This document shows, in pieces, positions 1 to 14,300 of a DNA stretch of 60,000 bases. The translations under genes and the position numbers were made by a program. How positions within the stretch are numbered: the first letter of the stretch is position 1; each line of letters begins with the position of its first letter. The notes beneath the pieces were generated by a model. It made no database searches. It was not told the origin of the DNA and worked only from the letters and a program-made list of their open reading frames with translations. Source of the stretch: Phoronis australis (Eukaryota; Phoronida; Phoronidae); the NCBI GenBank assembly GCA_002633005.1, contig NMRA01000040.1, forward strand, positions 143,362-203,361. The letters run 5' to 3'.

Positions 1-1028
1 CCAATCCAGAAATGGGAAGGTGTCGTTGTCGTCTCTCAAATTACTATTTGCCTAATTTAATAAAAATCTATCAAAGAACTCCATAGATACAAATAAAGCA
101 AAGGTAAAAAAGACAAATTGGTATTAGGAGTCACAGTTGAACCCGTCTGAAAATGAATGTCAGTCATGCCATTGTCAGTAGAAACACATCTGCCAATTTT
201 CATAATGATCCTCTGTGCAGTTAGGCAGATACAGAAGCAGAAGACAAGTAACTAAAATGGTCACTAGTTGGTGCAGAATAGGTCAAATCCATCACAAAAA
301 GGAAACATGGTTGAAAAATTTCACGGAAAAGTATCAAGGAATTCTTAAGTTTCAAAGGCAACGTAAAAAAAATAAAATTGCAGCAAGAGAGCCAAGCTGT
401 AGCTGGACTGGTCTAAAACTCGCAGTCATCTGTTGCCATCTCCATAGGAACACATCAGCTAAATTTCACGAAGATCTTGCAAAGGGTGAAGGAGATAAAG
501 CTGTGGATGCAAAATAAAATTGCCACAAGGGAGCACAGCAGTCGTCAGCTCAGTTCAAATGCCATCATTGTCCGTCAACTTCATATAAATACACTTGCCA
601 AATATAATAAAGACCCTCCAGAGAAATTAGGAAATCAGGAGATACAGCGAGACAAAAAGCTACCGCTAGGAGGCACCACAGTAGCGTGAGTCCTTCAAAA
701 TTCACATAAAGCTGTCCTCTTCACAGTAGAAAGTAACATAAATGCCAATTTTCAAAATGATTGGAGTGGTTTGGTTGATAGAAGGGCGGGCACCAAAAAC
801 AGACTAGAAAACAATAAAAAATATATACTACATGGCGAAAAACACGTCACATCCATTCGAAAATAAAAACAAAATACAGAACTGCCACTAAGAGGCGCCA
901 CAGTAGTCGAAGATGTTGGAAAATCATCGTCAATCTTCCTCTTCATAGTAAGAACATACATGCCAATTTTCACAATCATGCTTAGAGCGGTTTGTTTGAT
1001 AGAGGGGTGGACGTCAAAACAGTTAAAA

Positions 1029-1047
1029 TGGCCACTAGGTGGCGCAA
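1029..1047 (+). promoter_or_regulatory. CTCF-like motif (TGGCCACTAGGTGGCGCAA)
   Basis: It matches the degenerate vertebrate/insect CTCF core CCASYAGRKGGC at every position and, from memory, the longer 19-bp vertebrate consensus at about 16 positions. It lies in repeat cluster 1. Binding in this organism is untested. Confidence 0.45.
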
Positions 1048-1274
1048 ACTACGTCAAATCCATTCGAAAACAGGAGGATGCCAAATTTTATGAAAATACG
1101 TTAAGGACCTTTGAAGATACAGAGGTAAACATAAAAAACTAAAATTGTCACTAGGGGGCACACCGGTAGTGAACATATGTCAATCGGTTTTGGAGACAGA
1201 GCAGTGGACGCCGGACGGACGCACGCCGCCCGGATGGACGGACGCCGTCAGGACGGACGGACACAGATGACGGC

Positions 1275-1312
1275 ATAATGCGTCCACATATTAATATTTG
1301 GGCGCATAATAA
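1275..1312. repeat. Palindromic terminus of the CCACTAGG family
   Basis: GCATAATGCGTCCACATATT, then AATATTTGGGCGCATAAT, forms an imperfect hairpin. Equivalent hairpins stand at about 24460-24497 and 55818-55852, and a half-copy at 1463-1490, always after the GGAC/GTCC-rich stretch. It therefore marks one end of the repeat. Confidence 0.65.
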
Positions 1313-2185
1313 TTGCCACTAGGGGCACACCAGTAATCCCATGTGTTGGAAAATTTGCTCATGCCATCCCATCCATGAAAGGAATGTACGTGGAAAACTT
1401 TACTAACATCCGTCAAAGGTTTTGGAGATAGAGTAGTTGACATCGGACGGACAGGGATGACAGCATAATGCGCCCACATATAATATGCTTACTCTACAGT
1501 CTGGCTAAGCAATCTAAGCCTTTAATGATGAAAATGTATTCACGTATTTCTGCTTTTTCAAGTTAAATATTTAGGTACACAAGTAAACCAATTCTTAAAA
1601 CTTCGCATCTGTCAACTTCAATTTTGAAGGTCACAGGTCACAAGGGCAACTGTCTAAATTTCAGTGCCCATTTTCGAGTAAGCCTAACCGCCAATTTCTG
1701 GTTTAAGCGTCTATCTCTGGTAAGATGCCCACCTACGGATTTCATGGATGGCCAGCTTATAAGCACTCTGGTGGCGCTATCTAGAACGTTAAATGAATTA
1801 CCTCTAAAACAATGCTATCATGGTAGTGGCACAAAATGAACTGGTATCAGTGCTCGTGCCATTTGATGCCACGTTCGCACTAGTCCTAATTCAATTTATA
1901 TACGCCGTAGAGGACAATGTGATAATGAAATCAACAGAGACTAAAATGTGTTGCTAAACATTGTCAATTTTTGGCCACAAAAACAATATCAACAAAATAA
2001 CATCACATGGGATGATTTAAGTTTATTCAGCGGCATTAAAATTATTCAGTATGCGCAACAACAAAACATACCATTAGACCTAATTCCTTTTTAATATTGC
2101 AATGTTCAAGACAGAGATTAAGTCTCAGAAGCTCATCGAATTTTGAAGTGAAAGAAAGAACTTGTACTCTTCCCAAACTACTTAC

Positions 2186-2302
2186 CTGGTGCTCCTGGCT
2201 CACCATCCAACCCCGGTATACCTGGATCACCTCTGTCACCCTGACGGCCGGGTAATCCATCCTCACCACGGGGTCCAGTACCTTGCCCATCCCCTGGCCA
2301 AC
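2186..2302 (-). CDS. COL4A1-like: Exon 15: last triple-helix exon in the window
   Basis: 39 codons, residues 488-526, split Gly at both ends. It begins [13 protein letters not shown], contains an RGD within QGDRGDPG (residues 511-513) and ends GEPGAPG across the donor CCAG|GTAAGT at 2185. No Gly-X-Y exon is visible between 1 and 2185, so the next exon lies beyond the window. Confidence 0.93.
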
Positions 2303-5300
2303 CTTTAAAATAGATAATGAAAGTTTTTAAAATGCACTGAATTCCTAAACAGAAATCTAATCCAGTTGTCTAAGCCCAACGGAGGAAGACGAAGAGCACA
2401 AAATGGTTCAATTGTTAATATCTACATTGCATGATTCTCCTGTCCGTATGAAATCATTGAAGCCAACTACTACGCCCAGTTCAAAACTTTTAATGAGATT
2501 GGGTGAAGACCTTTTTCAGGACACCTGAAACCGTATTTTTGCACTGCTGGATTCATAAACGGTGATTTAAAGGTTGGCATAAATGTATTTCTGAGTTGTT
2601 TGTCCTAACTGTACACACAGCTGGCAAATTTCACTGCAAGATAAGCACAACTACCCCAACTGCATTGTCATATTCAGCAACTATCGGCGAATATGGATTC
2701 GACCAAAATAAAAACAAACCGAAAAAGCCCTTTGGCATGCCACAAATTGTTTGTGCCGTCTCTTGCGCCATCCTAGATCCACCAGTCAGCTACTAAAATT
2801 AGCAGTGTCATTAAGCCATAACCACAAAACAAAAAGGGTTTGACTTGAGTATGAACACCATACTAATCCTTAACTCTGCTTTACCAACAGTATGTGAAAG
2901 CACAGTACCAGATTGCACAGCAAGATTTGAATCACGCTGAATTTACCTACAATGCCGCAATATCTGTCAAGCACTTTTTGTTGCTTCGTTTTCGTGCCAT
3001 TGGAGGTCTAAATGTTATATTTCGATGTGGCGTTCCTTACAAGTTTACTCTTGGGTGCATTATTCTATTCGTCCTTCCAAAGCCAATGAAGTATTACTTT
3101 TAGCTTTGATGTGGACTGCAACTCTGACGAGTGAAAGGTGGACAAACATGACCAACATGTGACGTGTGATTGTTAAGCTTGCTTTCTGACATGACCACGT
3201 GAAAATGTGCCAGACATTCCAAACGTGGCCAATAAAACCAACACGCTTTTTTCCTCTGGGACAAAGGAGAATTACATCACTGTGTGATCAAGGACGGCCT
3301 TATTACATAGCTGAAAACGGACTGAAGCTACCCTCCTACCTCTAGGACCCGCTGGTCCGGTCTCGCCTTGCTCTCCTTTGAACCCTGGCAGCCCATCACG
3401 TCCAGGTCGACCATCGTTACCTCGTGGACCCTCTGTGGAGTCACCTTTTAAGCCAGGTTCACCTTGACGACCTGGACCACCTGGTCGCCCTGAGAGACCA
3501 GGATTACCAGGTGTACCCGGTTCACCTACGAACCACGAAGACAATCGTATATACAAACTTATATCAGCAATAATAAATGGAATACAGAGAAGAGAGACCG
3601 CAATATACAACAATTACATGAACACTGTTTACAGATTTTTCCAAAAGCATTCACATGTGCATCCAGACAATTAATCCTTTAGTTTCTAACAAAAAATAAC
3701 TACATTATTTATCAGTTAAAGCAATTTAATTTCAAGTTGTGAACTTAACAGTAAAATCCGTAAGCAGTGTTTCACGCATTGTTTTGGGGCGTTTTCCACA
3801 AAAAATGAAGGTTTGTGTGCTAAAAGTTTGACCATAGAAAAAGCACCTTATGACATCACACTTAAGCCAAAACAATTTCCACTTTCAGAAAGAACTTTAA
3901 CAGCAGGTTTAAGCAATTCCTCAGAAAAACTGACCAGATCTCATCCATCAAGCAACTGTAACGAAGACACCTCATCTTCTATTATTATTTCTCACCTGGA
4001 CGACCAGGATTTCCTTTCTCTGAGAATCCAGGAAGTCCTCTGGGACCTTCCGGACCATCGAGACCTGGTTCACCAGGGAACCCTTTAAGCCCTCTCTCTC
4101 CAGGGTTTCCACCTCTTCCTGCAATATTCATTTAGTAATACTTGAACTTAACCAGAATCCGACTTTGTGTACAATAGACACAGCCAAGTATCGCACGGCT
4201 ATATAACACAAGGACTAATTCCATTTACAGCAAACAGGATGTGAAATCAAAAGATCTTAAAACAACATATAATATAGCATACATGCTTCCTGGATACCCT
4301 CACAGTAATTTTGCACCATAAAAAAGAACTATGACTGCAGCAGTGAATAATAAAGCACTTACCTGGTAAGCCACGATTGCCCTTTTCACCTGGTTCGCCT
4401 TCAGGGCCCATTGGTCCTGGTACACCATCACCGACTCCTTCACCAACAGCATCTTTACCCGGTGGTCCCCTGGGTCCACGGCGACCTTGGTAGCCAGGCT
4501 CACCTTTTTGACCCTGAAGCCACAGATGCATCACCATGAACAGTAGCATTAATTTTATGATACTTCACTAATTGTTACTTTAGTTATTACCTGGTAACAC
4601 CAAAGCCGTTTTTTTTCATTAACACCAAAATCTGAAGATTGAGAGCAGAAAGCAGGAGTGCGTTCCTTGGACCTAGTTTCTTGCAAGAAAAGCAAGTACT
4701 CCCAAGATTTTGCGAGCTATCACCATTTTCTGTTAGTGAAACAAGTGACCAAATTGCTCTCTCGGGGAGATTCTTGTGTCCATGAAACTCTAGTCTGCTC
4801 TCCAGCATGGGGCACATGTGTAGGAAAGATCACAAAATAAAATGGTTGTCCAAATGTCTGTAAAAATAGAGCCTTGCTGCCCTGGTGGTGGCTACATTAT
4901 GAGTCGTCTATAAGCAACCACGAAAACAATTTTCACAAAAAAGGTGAAATGTTCACTATTTTGACCTTCAAAAGAACATGGACACTGTTTAATTAATGCA
5001 ATGACGAACTAACAATCAATTTCAAAATTATGAACATGGACCACAAGGAAAGAAACTGAAACTGCTAGACTACCATTAAAGCCCACCTTGAACACTCCAC
5101 TCCAATGTGGACAGCACCATTAACAGTATTATTTTAAATGCTCTCTAAAATGTTTAAATTCTTCCTTGCTATTTCTATAAACTAAGGCTCATCGTATGAT
5201 CACACTGAGTACACATATGAAGCCTTGTTTGCTTCATTTCGTTCACAATGCTATCAGTGAAAAAACATTGCTATCTTCACAGCTGAAGAGCAATTAAGGT

Positions 5301-8300
5301 TGCCCTTCACCAACTCACTTCTCGTCCATTATAACCATCGGTGCCTGGGTAACCTTTAGCGCCCTTCATTCCGGGATAACCAGTTTGACCTGGGAAACCA
5401 TCTTTACCATTTTTGCCCTGGAAATAAAACGAACAAGAACCTGAACAACGACTGAAGTACATGCTTACATCACCAGAACAATAGTGGAAAAACCACAGTC
5501 TCAGGGGATCGTCACTGGCTTTCTTTGTTGACAATCAAGGTAATACCTACATGGCTTCTGGGTGCACGTGTTGGCATCCAAGAAAATTCTCTAATAATTT
5601 TGCATAATAATTTTCAATTATTTCAAACAAAAATACGCGATATAACAAGCATTCATTATATTTTTCAACTCCTTCTGTCTTTTGATTCTTAAATAATGTG
5701 AGCTTGTGTTCCTAATTCAACTTGAGAACACAATCGTGTTTTCCGCCGTGATGTCCTTGCAGAGTCTAATTTTGCCTTGTTGCCATAAGTCACGTGCATC
5801 CCTTCTGCCATAGTCGAATAGAAAACAACAACTCTGAGGACTCAAATCTACCTTGTGAAAGTGATGATTTCAAGACCAAAACATTTGAATTAACAGCTGT
5901 GCAACTGTTTTGTTTGTTAATGGTTTGCTGTCCCGAGAGCAACATAACTAAACAACTGAAACTACAAAATTCTCACTTTTACATGCAAAAAGGTGTCAAT
6001 CATGTCAAATCAGAACATTTTACAGTTTGGACTTTCAGCAATGACTTTCAATTATAGTAAAAATCCCATTTACTTCAGAAACCCAAAAACTTCACAGGAA
6101 TCTTTTCCAGGAATTACGTAATCTGTTGTCCGCAAACAACTGAGAATAGCCAGATTGGCAGTCTATGAAATGCCTCAAATTGTCAGACATCTGTGACACC
6201 GATTTGTTTGCTAATTGAATCATAGGTTGCAACAATACCATAGTTTGCCCAGCACTAATCCAGCGAAATGTGATGGAAATAAGAGACCTAACAAATTTGT
6301 TTCCTAGTAAAAATCTGCTTGAAAAAATACTGGGATTACTGAAGGCCCTTTTCACATTGGAACGATAGTAATATGACAGAAAGGTGGCCCACCCCGACCT
6401 GACCAGTTCTGGTGGGGCAAAGCTCATTATTACATACAGTCACTGACCGTAACAATAAATTAGATTGCTAAAGCAGACAGGAACCCGACATTTTCTGAGC
6501 ACCTGTCTTTTATGCATTGGACATTTGTAGAAGGAACAAGTTTCTGATGGTTAAGCTGAGTGTAGGCATTTAAGGTTAGAGCAGCATTGTTTTTTAATTA
6601 AATGTGAAGTATAATGTTTAATGTTTTAACCTGTATTCGTTGGTAATTCATTAGAACTTGGTCAACCAGCATTTGCTTTTTACTGGGTGGAATTCTTCTG
6701 TAAGGGTTTTAACAAAGTAAGATTTTATTCCAATTTGCTCATACTTAAGATTCTAAGACCGACTGGAATTCAATACTTGTTTTTGCCTTAGGATACTCCA
6801 ATACAGTTGTTTTATTTCATTCTGAGTTTGATATCAAGGGTGCTGTAAGGACATTCACCCAAAAGGACATGTTTCAAATTAAATCTGTATTTTAACACTT
6901 CTTAATGTTCTTACCGGAGATCCTGAAGGTCCTTGCATTCCTTTCTCACCTTTATTTCCAGGAAAACCAGGTTGGCCCTGAAAATATCAAGCACTATCTT
7001 CAGAGAAACATTTACCTGGTGGAACTGATACATGATGTCTTCCAAAGACTTGACCAATCTCATCAAATATTCAGGTGTGTAAACTGTAGTATGGGAATAG
7101 GGACCCATTTACCTCCAGATTAGTGAATATTCCATTTTTTTTAAATTCACTAATATAGAGCAGAAAAGAACTTGATGGCTAAATATTGCACGAAACTTAT
7201 CAGTACAGGTACGCATAGGTATATTTACAAAATGTATAATAAACAACTTGACATGTCTGACAGACACTTAAAGAGGTATGGAAGGCAAAAACTTGTCAAA
7301 AGTACCATCTCACAATGTCTACTACAAAGTTATTCACATTCCCCTGTGAGGGAATTTCCATGAAAAATCACAAAATTCACGATTTTTGAAATACGCGGAA
7401 AGGAAAAACTCTGTGGTCACCACAGAGCTTCTAATCTCCTTCCCACTTTAGATAAATGTGCGCATATGCTCACAGTCATTGGACAAACAGCTGACTGACA
7501 AGAAGGATACCAACGGCAGATGTGATCGCACTCCGAATCTGAGGTAGACATTACAGTATGAGGCACGCCAGTGAAGCAAGACAATTCCCAAAGAGAATTA
7601 CAAGTGCATTTTGGAATATATCTGAATACTATGATACCTTTGCAACTGATTTTAAACATTTGTTCAATTGCCTCTTTATCCGGCTGATGCTTGAAGTTAT
7701 CATTGTTTTGTTTACATCAACTGTCAAAGATCACATTTTCCATATAAGCGAAATGTGCTAAGTCCATGTCTCACCATACCAAATACGGAGACCTGCTTTG
7801 ATTTGTGGGGGACAGTTTCTTTAAAATTTGAATCTAAAAGAAAAATGCTTTTACATCAACAGATATTCAAAGTCTTTACGAGCAAATCGTAAAATAACTG
7901 GTAGAACACGTTGAACTTTGTTTCAGTGGTAGACATCCACTTTGAATAATGCAATTTGGTCTGTTTTTCATGTTACAGGCTTCTTTTAGGAGTATGTAGT
8001 TTAATCTACATATACATTCAAATTTCCCCTAAGAGGTAATAGGAAAACTAATGCACAACAGACAGTCTCTTACTACTACTTTAATATTTTTACACTAGAG
8101 GTCACCAGGTCTCACTCACAAGTTCTCCAGTAGGCCCTTCCAGCCCAATTCTCCCTGTTGTCCCTCTTTCACCTTTTTCGCCCGTTTCTCCCTTATTGCC
8201 TGTGATGACTTCTTTTCGACCTGTTACTGGTATCACAGTACCTTTGCAAGTACATTTTGGCCCAGGCACACCGATGTCACCCTGAAAACAGAACACGCAT

Positions 8301-11300
8301 ACACACATTGTGAAAATAATAGGTTTCACATAACAATATATGCTATAATGTTAATACCACATTGTGCACAACTCAAGACACTTTCTACACGAAGTAGTAA
8401 GGAGTACAATGCAGAATGCTGGTATGTCCCCACTGTGCGCAACGCAAACGGCTAAAATATAGGTGGTGCTAATTTCTCATTTATTTCTGCCTAAGTCGGA
8501 TCCATTCAAAACTTAACATCAAGAACATTATGTCAAATTTCATGAAGATCCCCCGAAGAGCTTAGCAAATATTAAAGCTGGCGCAATGATAATTTGTCTT
8601 TACGGTTAGCCACAATGTCATTGATGTCAGTCCAAAAATCAACACCAGCCTTGCTTTCCTCAATATAACTTGGTATATAGGTGCAGACGTGGCACAAAAA
8701 AAAATCAGTCCTAGAGGATTTCAAATTTGCAAATTTCGTAAAAATTGACCTTGTTGCGGAAAAATAGGCCCGAGAATCTTGCCACCATCCTGATATCACG
8801 AGCCGAGAGAAACGGCTTTGAAGTTAAGCGGTCATCGATTGCCATTTGAGATCAAATTTCGTTCAGAATGCGTGGTCATTATGTTCCAATTTTTGTTGAA
8901 GTACTAGAAATAAAGCTGATATTTACTTCATGTTCAGAAAATGTGACATACCCGTTTGTTTACAGCGTAATTTTAATCATTTTTTCGAACTTGTGAAGCA
9001 TGACAGATGACCAAAACAAATATGGTTGTCACGTGGGCGGAGCTTAGCGTTGATCTATTGTCTGCTGTACTGGTGTGCCGACCACACATTAAAACCATGT
9101 GTTGATTGTTTATACGATTCATATGAACTCTCCACTCAGTGCAGTAAAAGACTCTCTAACTATATTACACAGACCTATTTGTTAGTATTCCAATATCATC
9201 AACCAATATATGTGTTATATCAAATCGCCGCGTTACTGTCTACATAACAATACTGGCGACGAGGATAAAGAACTACTTTTATAGTAATGGTTCAACATTT
9301 TTACGTGCCTGTACCTAATGGACTTTGGGATAAGGAAATATCACTTTCTGCGCAAATAGCGTCGCCTGGGTGAGATTCTCAAGTTATCAAAGTATCTCAT
9401 CTTGCTTTCCTCTAAAATCGTATAATATCATGAGTTTTAATTCAGGGATACGTTCGAATCTATGCTCTAGAAAAATTTTGTTATGTTGAACACTGGGTCC
9501 TTTCTGTAATTTTTTGGGTTACAGCCAGTGGCAAGTTAAAAAATCCCCTGGGTTTGACAGCCTAGTTTCTCCACGGCGCGTTCCCAGCACAGAAGCATGG
9601 TTTATCTGCAAAGACTCTACTCTGACGGCATGTAGTTGTCCATGTGTCGCGTGCACGGCGTGTCTTCACAGCGCGTGCATGCACTCTCACCGAATCGTGC
9701 AACACCACCCATGTCGACGCTCAGCGTCCTCTCGCAAGACACCTCACCTTACAGACTTCTCTTGTACACGCACAATTTCTGCACTGACTCCTCAAGCTGA
9801 GTGCAGTGATGGCTTCGGTAGGACTTGGCGTACTCAACTTAATTTTTTTGCAGATAGACAAACAGGCTCAGGCTCGTAACAGGAACTAGTTAAAGCTATG
9901 GTCACAACCCGCCGTGCGTGTTTATTGTTCGTACGTTTTCTGCGGACGCCACGGGCACCACGTTTTTCTGAAAACGTGAGTAGGGAGTGGCAAGCGCAGG
10001 GAGGACGTACGTCACACGTACTGCCGTGAATCTGTAATGCGAACGCAGCTTGCACGCAGAGAAAGTTCTGCATGCACTAAAAGTGCTACGTCGTGTCTGC
10101 GTTCTCCTGCGTATTCACCAAAACGCACGGAGGCCGTACTTGCCACGTACGGATCGCCAAATTTCCCCCACGTTTTTACACGTAGACAGCACGCACTTGC
10201 ACGTACGGCGGGTTGTGACCAAGGCTTAACCATTTCACTACCAACTTTCACATGGTCAAAAATAGAATTATTTTATTCTTGGTCTTGCTACCACCAATAT
10301 CAGCTGGTACAGCACTCTCGATTGCGCAATGTTTGTTGACAGGGTTAGATTAGAGCTAGTGTCCTTGTATAAGCTCCGCCCCAGTTGTCAATCACTGAGG
10401 TAGCGAGCACTCAAGCCATATGACTTACTGAGGCTTGGTCAAATATAGCTAAAAAAACAACTTTGGATTTTCAGAATGATTTTATTTTTCTTCAGTATGC
10501 TGTGCATCAAGAATTAAAGATTAGGATGACATAAAAATGTAAAAAACAAGTCAAAATTATTTTTTTTGTGTATCCACCTACTTTAAGGTGGTTTGGTAGA
10601 TTGAACAGGAGACGCCAAAAAATTCACAAAATTAATATTAATCGTCAGGTAAGGTGCTGCTGTCTCCTTAATAGAAACCTATGCTCCAATTTTCAAAAAA
10701 AAAAACAAGTCTATGACGAAACTTCTTTTCTAAAATTGCCACCAAGGGACACAGCGGTAGTCCAATCAATCCAAACGCCACTGACTTCCGCCGTCAACTT
10801 CATAGAAACATACCAGCCAGCTTTTTCTGATGCCCATACAGAGACAATGGCAATTAGCACACAATGTGAGCACATGAAAAACCTTCCTCACTGTTTAGTA
10901 TAATGAACTTGGTGATGTTTAAACACATGGGGTGCTTTCAAGGCAAAATACCTTATTGACTCAAAATTGTCCAAACCTGAAAAGACTGAAATTTCTAATG
11001 GGGTCACTTTCAGTTAGTTACCTTCTGTCCCTTGGGTCCTTCAAATCCTAAGCCCATGCTGCCTTTAGGTCCACGCTCCCCTGGATCACCACGTGGTCCC
11101 TATACAACAGAACACGTCATGGACCAAATGAATAAACATGACACATCACAGATAATGCAAGGTTAAGTACAAAGTAATCATCAAGACGGCACAAAGCTTA
11201 ATATTTACAAAATTATCAGTTGAGGTTTTGAGATCACTCTTTTCTGTGGCTATTGTTTCTTCACTTGTTTTGTTCATGTCTCTTCTCTCTTGGTAATGTG

Positions 11301-14300
11301 GATCATTTCTGATAAGATTCAGGGCAGTTTAGAAAACAATTCCATTTTAGTTGTCATACATATGAAATTAAAAAATATATTTACGGCAATAGTGTAGGTT
11401 AAATGCTCAAAAACACACAAAAACTACCGATGTTTAAGCCAGTAGCTGTATTCACACGAACATCTCAAAATGTTTTAGCCGAAACGTTTTAAGCTCATAA
11501 AGGTTTTAAATTAGTAACGTAAAAGTGAACTAAAATATGTCATGGCTTGAAACATTTTTCAAAATGGATTAAATTGTAGATTTAGTTAATACAAGATGAT
11601 TTAAATTTGTTATGTGAAAGCAAATCATTTTAGCTGGAATGTTTTTAAGTCACACACAAACATTAGCTTTATCCACTGAAAAAGAGAGCATACTTAAATT
11701 AGTTGAATGGTGTCACATTACGCACTTAACAAACTATGTAAACATACCATATTTTAGTAGTTAAAAGAATATATAATCTTACACTTATTTTATTTTCCAG
11801 TCCAATTTAGCAAGTGCCAGTCTCCACATAATTTTAGGATAATAAATAATGAATTACAAAATGAACATCATTTGCTGTATTTTTGATTCACTGCAGTTTG
11901 TGGTCAAACCATTTGTAACTTACATCAGAACCAGGATCCCCAGTTGGTCCTCGGTTACCTGGGAAACCATCTTTACCAGGTTGGCCCTGAAAAAAGTGTA
12001 ATCGAAACCAATGAGGGACTTTCAAACATGAGAACTGATCACAATAGCCACGGAGAGGTACATCTTTGACTCGGGTGCGTATTAAACAAAAGTGAAAGTG
12101 TCTCCTTCTCTGGAGAAAAGGGAAGCAAGGGAACCTAAAGCTAAAACCAGGCCCCAAATACAAAACTGTTTTACTCACATCTTAGTCAATCACGGTAACT
12201 TTCTGTACAATTTTTTCACTGTGACAAGGCCCTTAGTGCAACTGTTCAACAGCACAAACAAAAAACATTTAGTACATTATACACAGGTGCTCACGTACAG
12301 GTGATCCACTTGATCCTGCGTCACCCCTTTCACCAGGCAATCCCCGTCCTGCCGCTTCACCAGGATCACCTTGCAGTCCCCTGGGACCAGTTGGTCCCCG
12401 AGGTCCATCCTGGCCAGGAAACCCGGGTAAACCGGATTCACCGATTGCACCCTATATTTCAAAATGTAATGAGAATTAGGCAACACATGAGGCGCCTGAG
12501 GGAGACTTAATACAAGAGTTTGCCTTCAAGCTTTTGTCTTAAACACTGATACCACCCTTTCATAAGTAATGGTTCAGACTGAATATTCTAATTATGACAG
12601 AAGCCAACACTGAATTAATAAGATAAATACTCTAGTCATGCACCGTGATGATAAGTGTGGGTTATCATATCCAGTTACCTGATATGCACGCCGATTAAAC
12701 AGGGTAAAGCCAGAGTTTAATAATTAGTATTTATCATCTCTTGAATTTATTTCTAAAACCACCAAAAATAACTAAATAAAGTAGTCCAGAGCTTTTGAAT
12801 GTTGACTAAATGACACCAGTGCTCATGCTGCCACCTATAGGGGAACATACAAAATGCTGTGACCACAAAACCATTTCAACATCTACTATAATGGCATTTC
12901 CAAACATAGGCTTTTAACAATATACATCATGGTGATTATTAGGAACTCAACATGTTTTTGGAAATCTACACCAGAATGTTACACAATCTACCAGAAGTTC
13001 ACAGACATAAAATGACTTTCACAGATTCACCAAACCACAGTTTCCATTCTTACAACATTTCTGGCCAAACACCTTGCATTCTTTGTTACCCACATGGCTA
13101 CAGGATTGTCTCTTTTGAAAATTGGTTACTCATCACAAGTCTGGTTTACAGTTTAACACTAATCCATTACCACTGCACATGTGTAAACTGTGAAAGTATG
13201 CAGAAGAGTATAAACTAAAGCCTCTGGTCAATGCACTGAAAGAGCTTTGCAAAATCTGGATCAGAAAATTAATTGTTTACAGACATGGATTTTACATAAT
13301 ATTGTAAATTTTTTTTTTGAAAACTACTAGAGAATGATCTTTACAGTTCCATTTCATTCTGGACCCTGACTGCTGATAATTTCCCAGAAAATTTGCCCAC
13401 CTCAGCATCAGAAAGCGAAGGGCCATTGTTATGCAGTGCACAGCTCAGCTGGAGAGGGTAATAGGTTCCTGCCAAAATTAATTTTAGCCATAATTTCATG
13501 ATGCACGTGACTCAGCACAATACATGAACTCAATTAAAAGGTTAGTAAAATATGTATATATTGGCTTTTTGCAGGAATCTGGAACTTGTAAATTGCAGAG
13601 TATCCATACATCAGGCTTGGTAGCGATATGTTCGGAGTTCTAACTTTACGCTATGGGCCAAGTGGTGTTTCACTGTCTCAGATAAACGATAAGGTTATGT
13701 CTACATATTTAGCAAAATATCTACAATACTAGATTCTTACTCACTAAAAGTATGTTTACTGAAAGTGGAAAGCCATTGGAATTTGCATTTCAGCCTTTTT
13801 ACCACTGCCATTAATTTGCTTATGTGACCATGTCTTTTTGGTAAAATTTAGCAAAAAGAAAGGAACATTGACAGCAAAATAATGGTACCAAATTTTATTT
13901 CATAACAATGTTCAGGACAAAATATCAAGAAAGCTCTTACAATTTTTGTTTTTATGAAAATCACAAAAGTCCAATTTCGTAATAGCGGAACATTTTAAAA
14001 AATATTCCTAGCACAATTTTTGAGAACAGTGCATAAAGCGTAGTACCTGAAAGTTTAATTTGAATCCGATCAACCAAAATGATTTCTGAGATATGACTTT
14101 CCAAAGTAAGTCAAATTTGGACATTTTTCTGCATAACCTTAATTTCTTTCACTTTGGCTTGGAATGACCAATGACAAACAAGAGGAAAATTTTCCAGGTG
14201 AAATGTTTTTGTACTGTAAAATTTAACTGAAAAAATGTTTTAGCAAGAATGAAGTCAAAATAATGATAAAACAGAGATGAAAAAAAGAGGAAACTGGAAA

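Larger units (their letters stand above)
1..1490. repeat. Mosaic of the ~150-bp 'CCACTAGG' interspersed repeat family, copy cluster 1
   Basis: Units recur with phrases such as 'catgccaattttcacaatca', 'gatacagaggtaaac' and 'gccactaggnggc'. CTCF-core-like cores lie near 663-678, 884-899, 1029-1047, 1147-1162 and 1315-1330, all on the plus strand. The part before 660 is a more diverged portion (for example 'gccacaagggagcac' near 520). The cluster ends in GGAC-rich simple sequence and the palindrome described at 1275-1312. No coding exon was found here. Confidence 0.75.

Noticed and set aside
3813-4088. 91-codon plus-strand reading frame
   Set aside because: It is the antisense of collagen exon 13 and its flank. 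The minus strand carries the Gly-X-Y reading with proper splice sites.
6092-6427. 111-codon minus-strand frame between exons 10 and 11
   Set aside because: No family match recognised. It does not continue the Gly-X-Y helix and is not needed for the collagen frame.
9514-9879. 121-codon Cys/His-containing frame
   Set aside because: It lies next to the LTR-like relic and TTAA MITE in a GC-richer patch. The cysteine pattern matches no zinc finger or secreted family I know.
12301-12510. Pro/His-rich plus-strand reading frame
   Set aside because: Antisense shadow of collagen exon 6. The Pro richness comes from complementary glycine codons.
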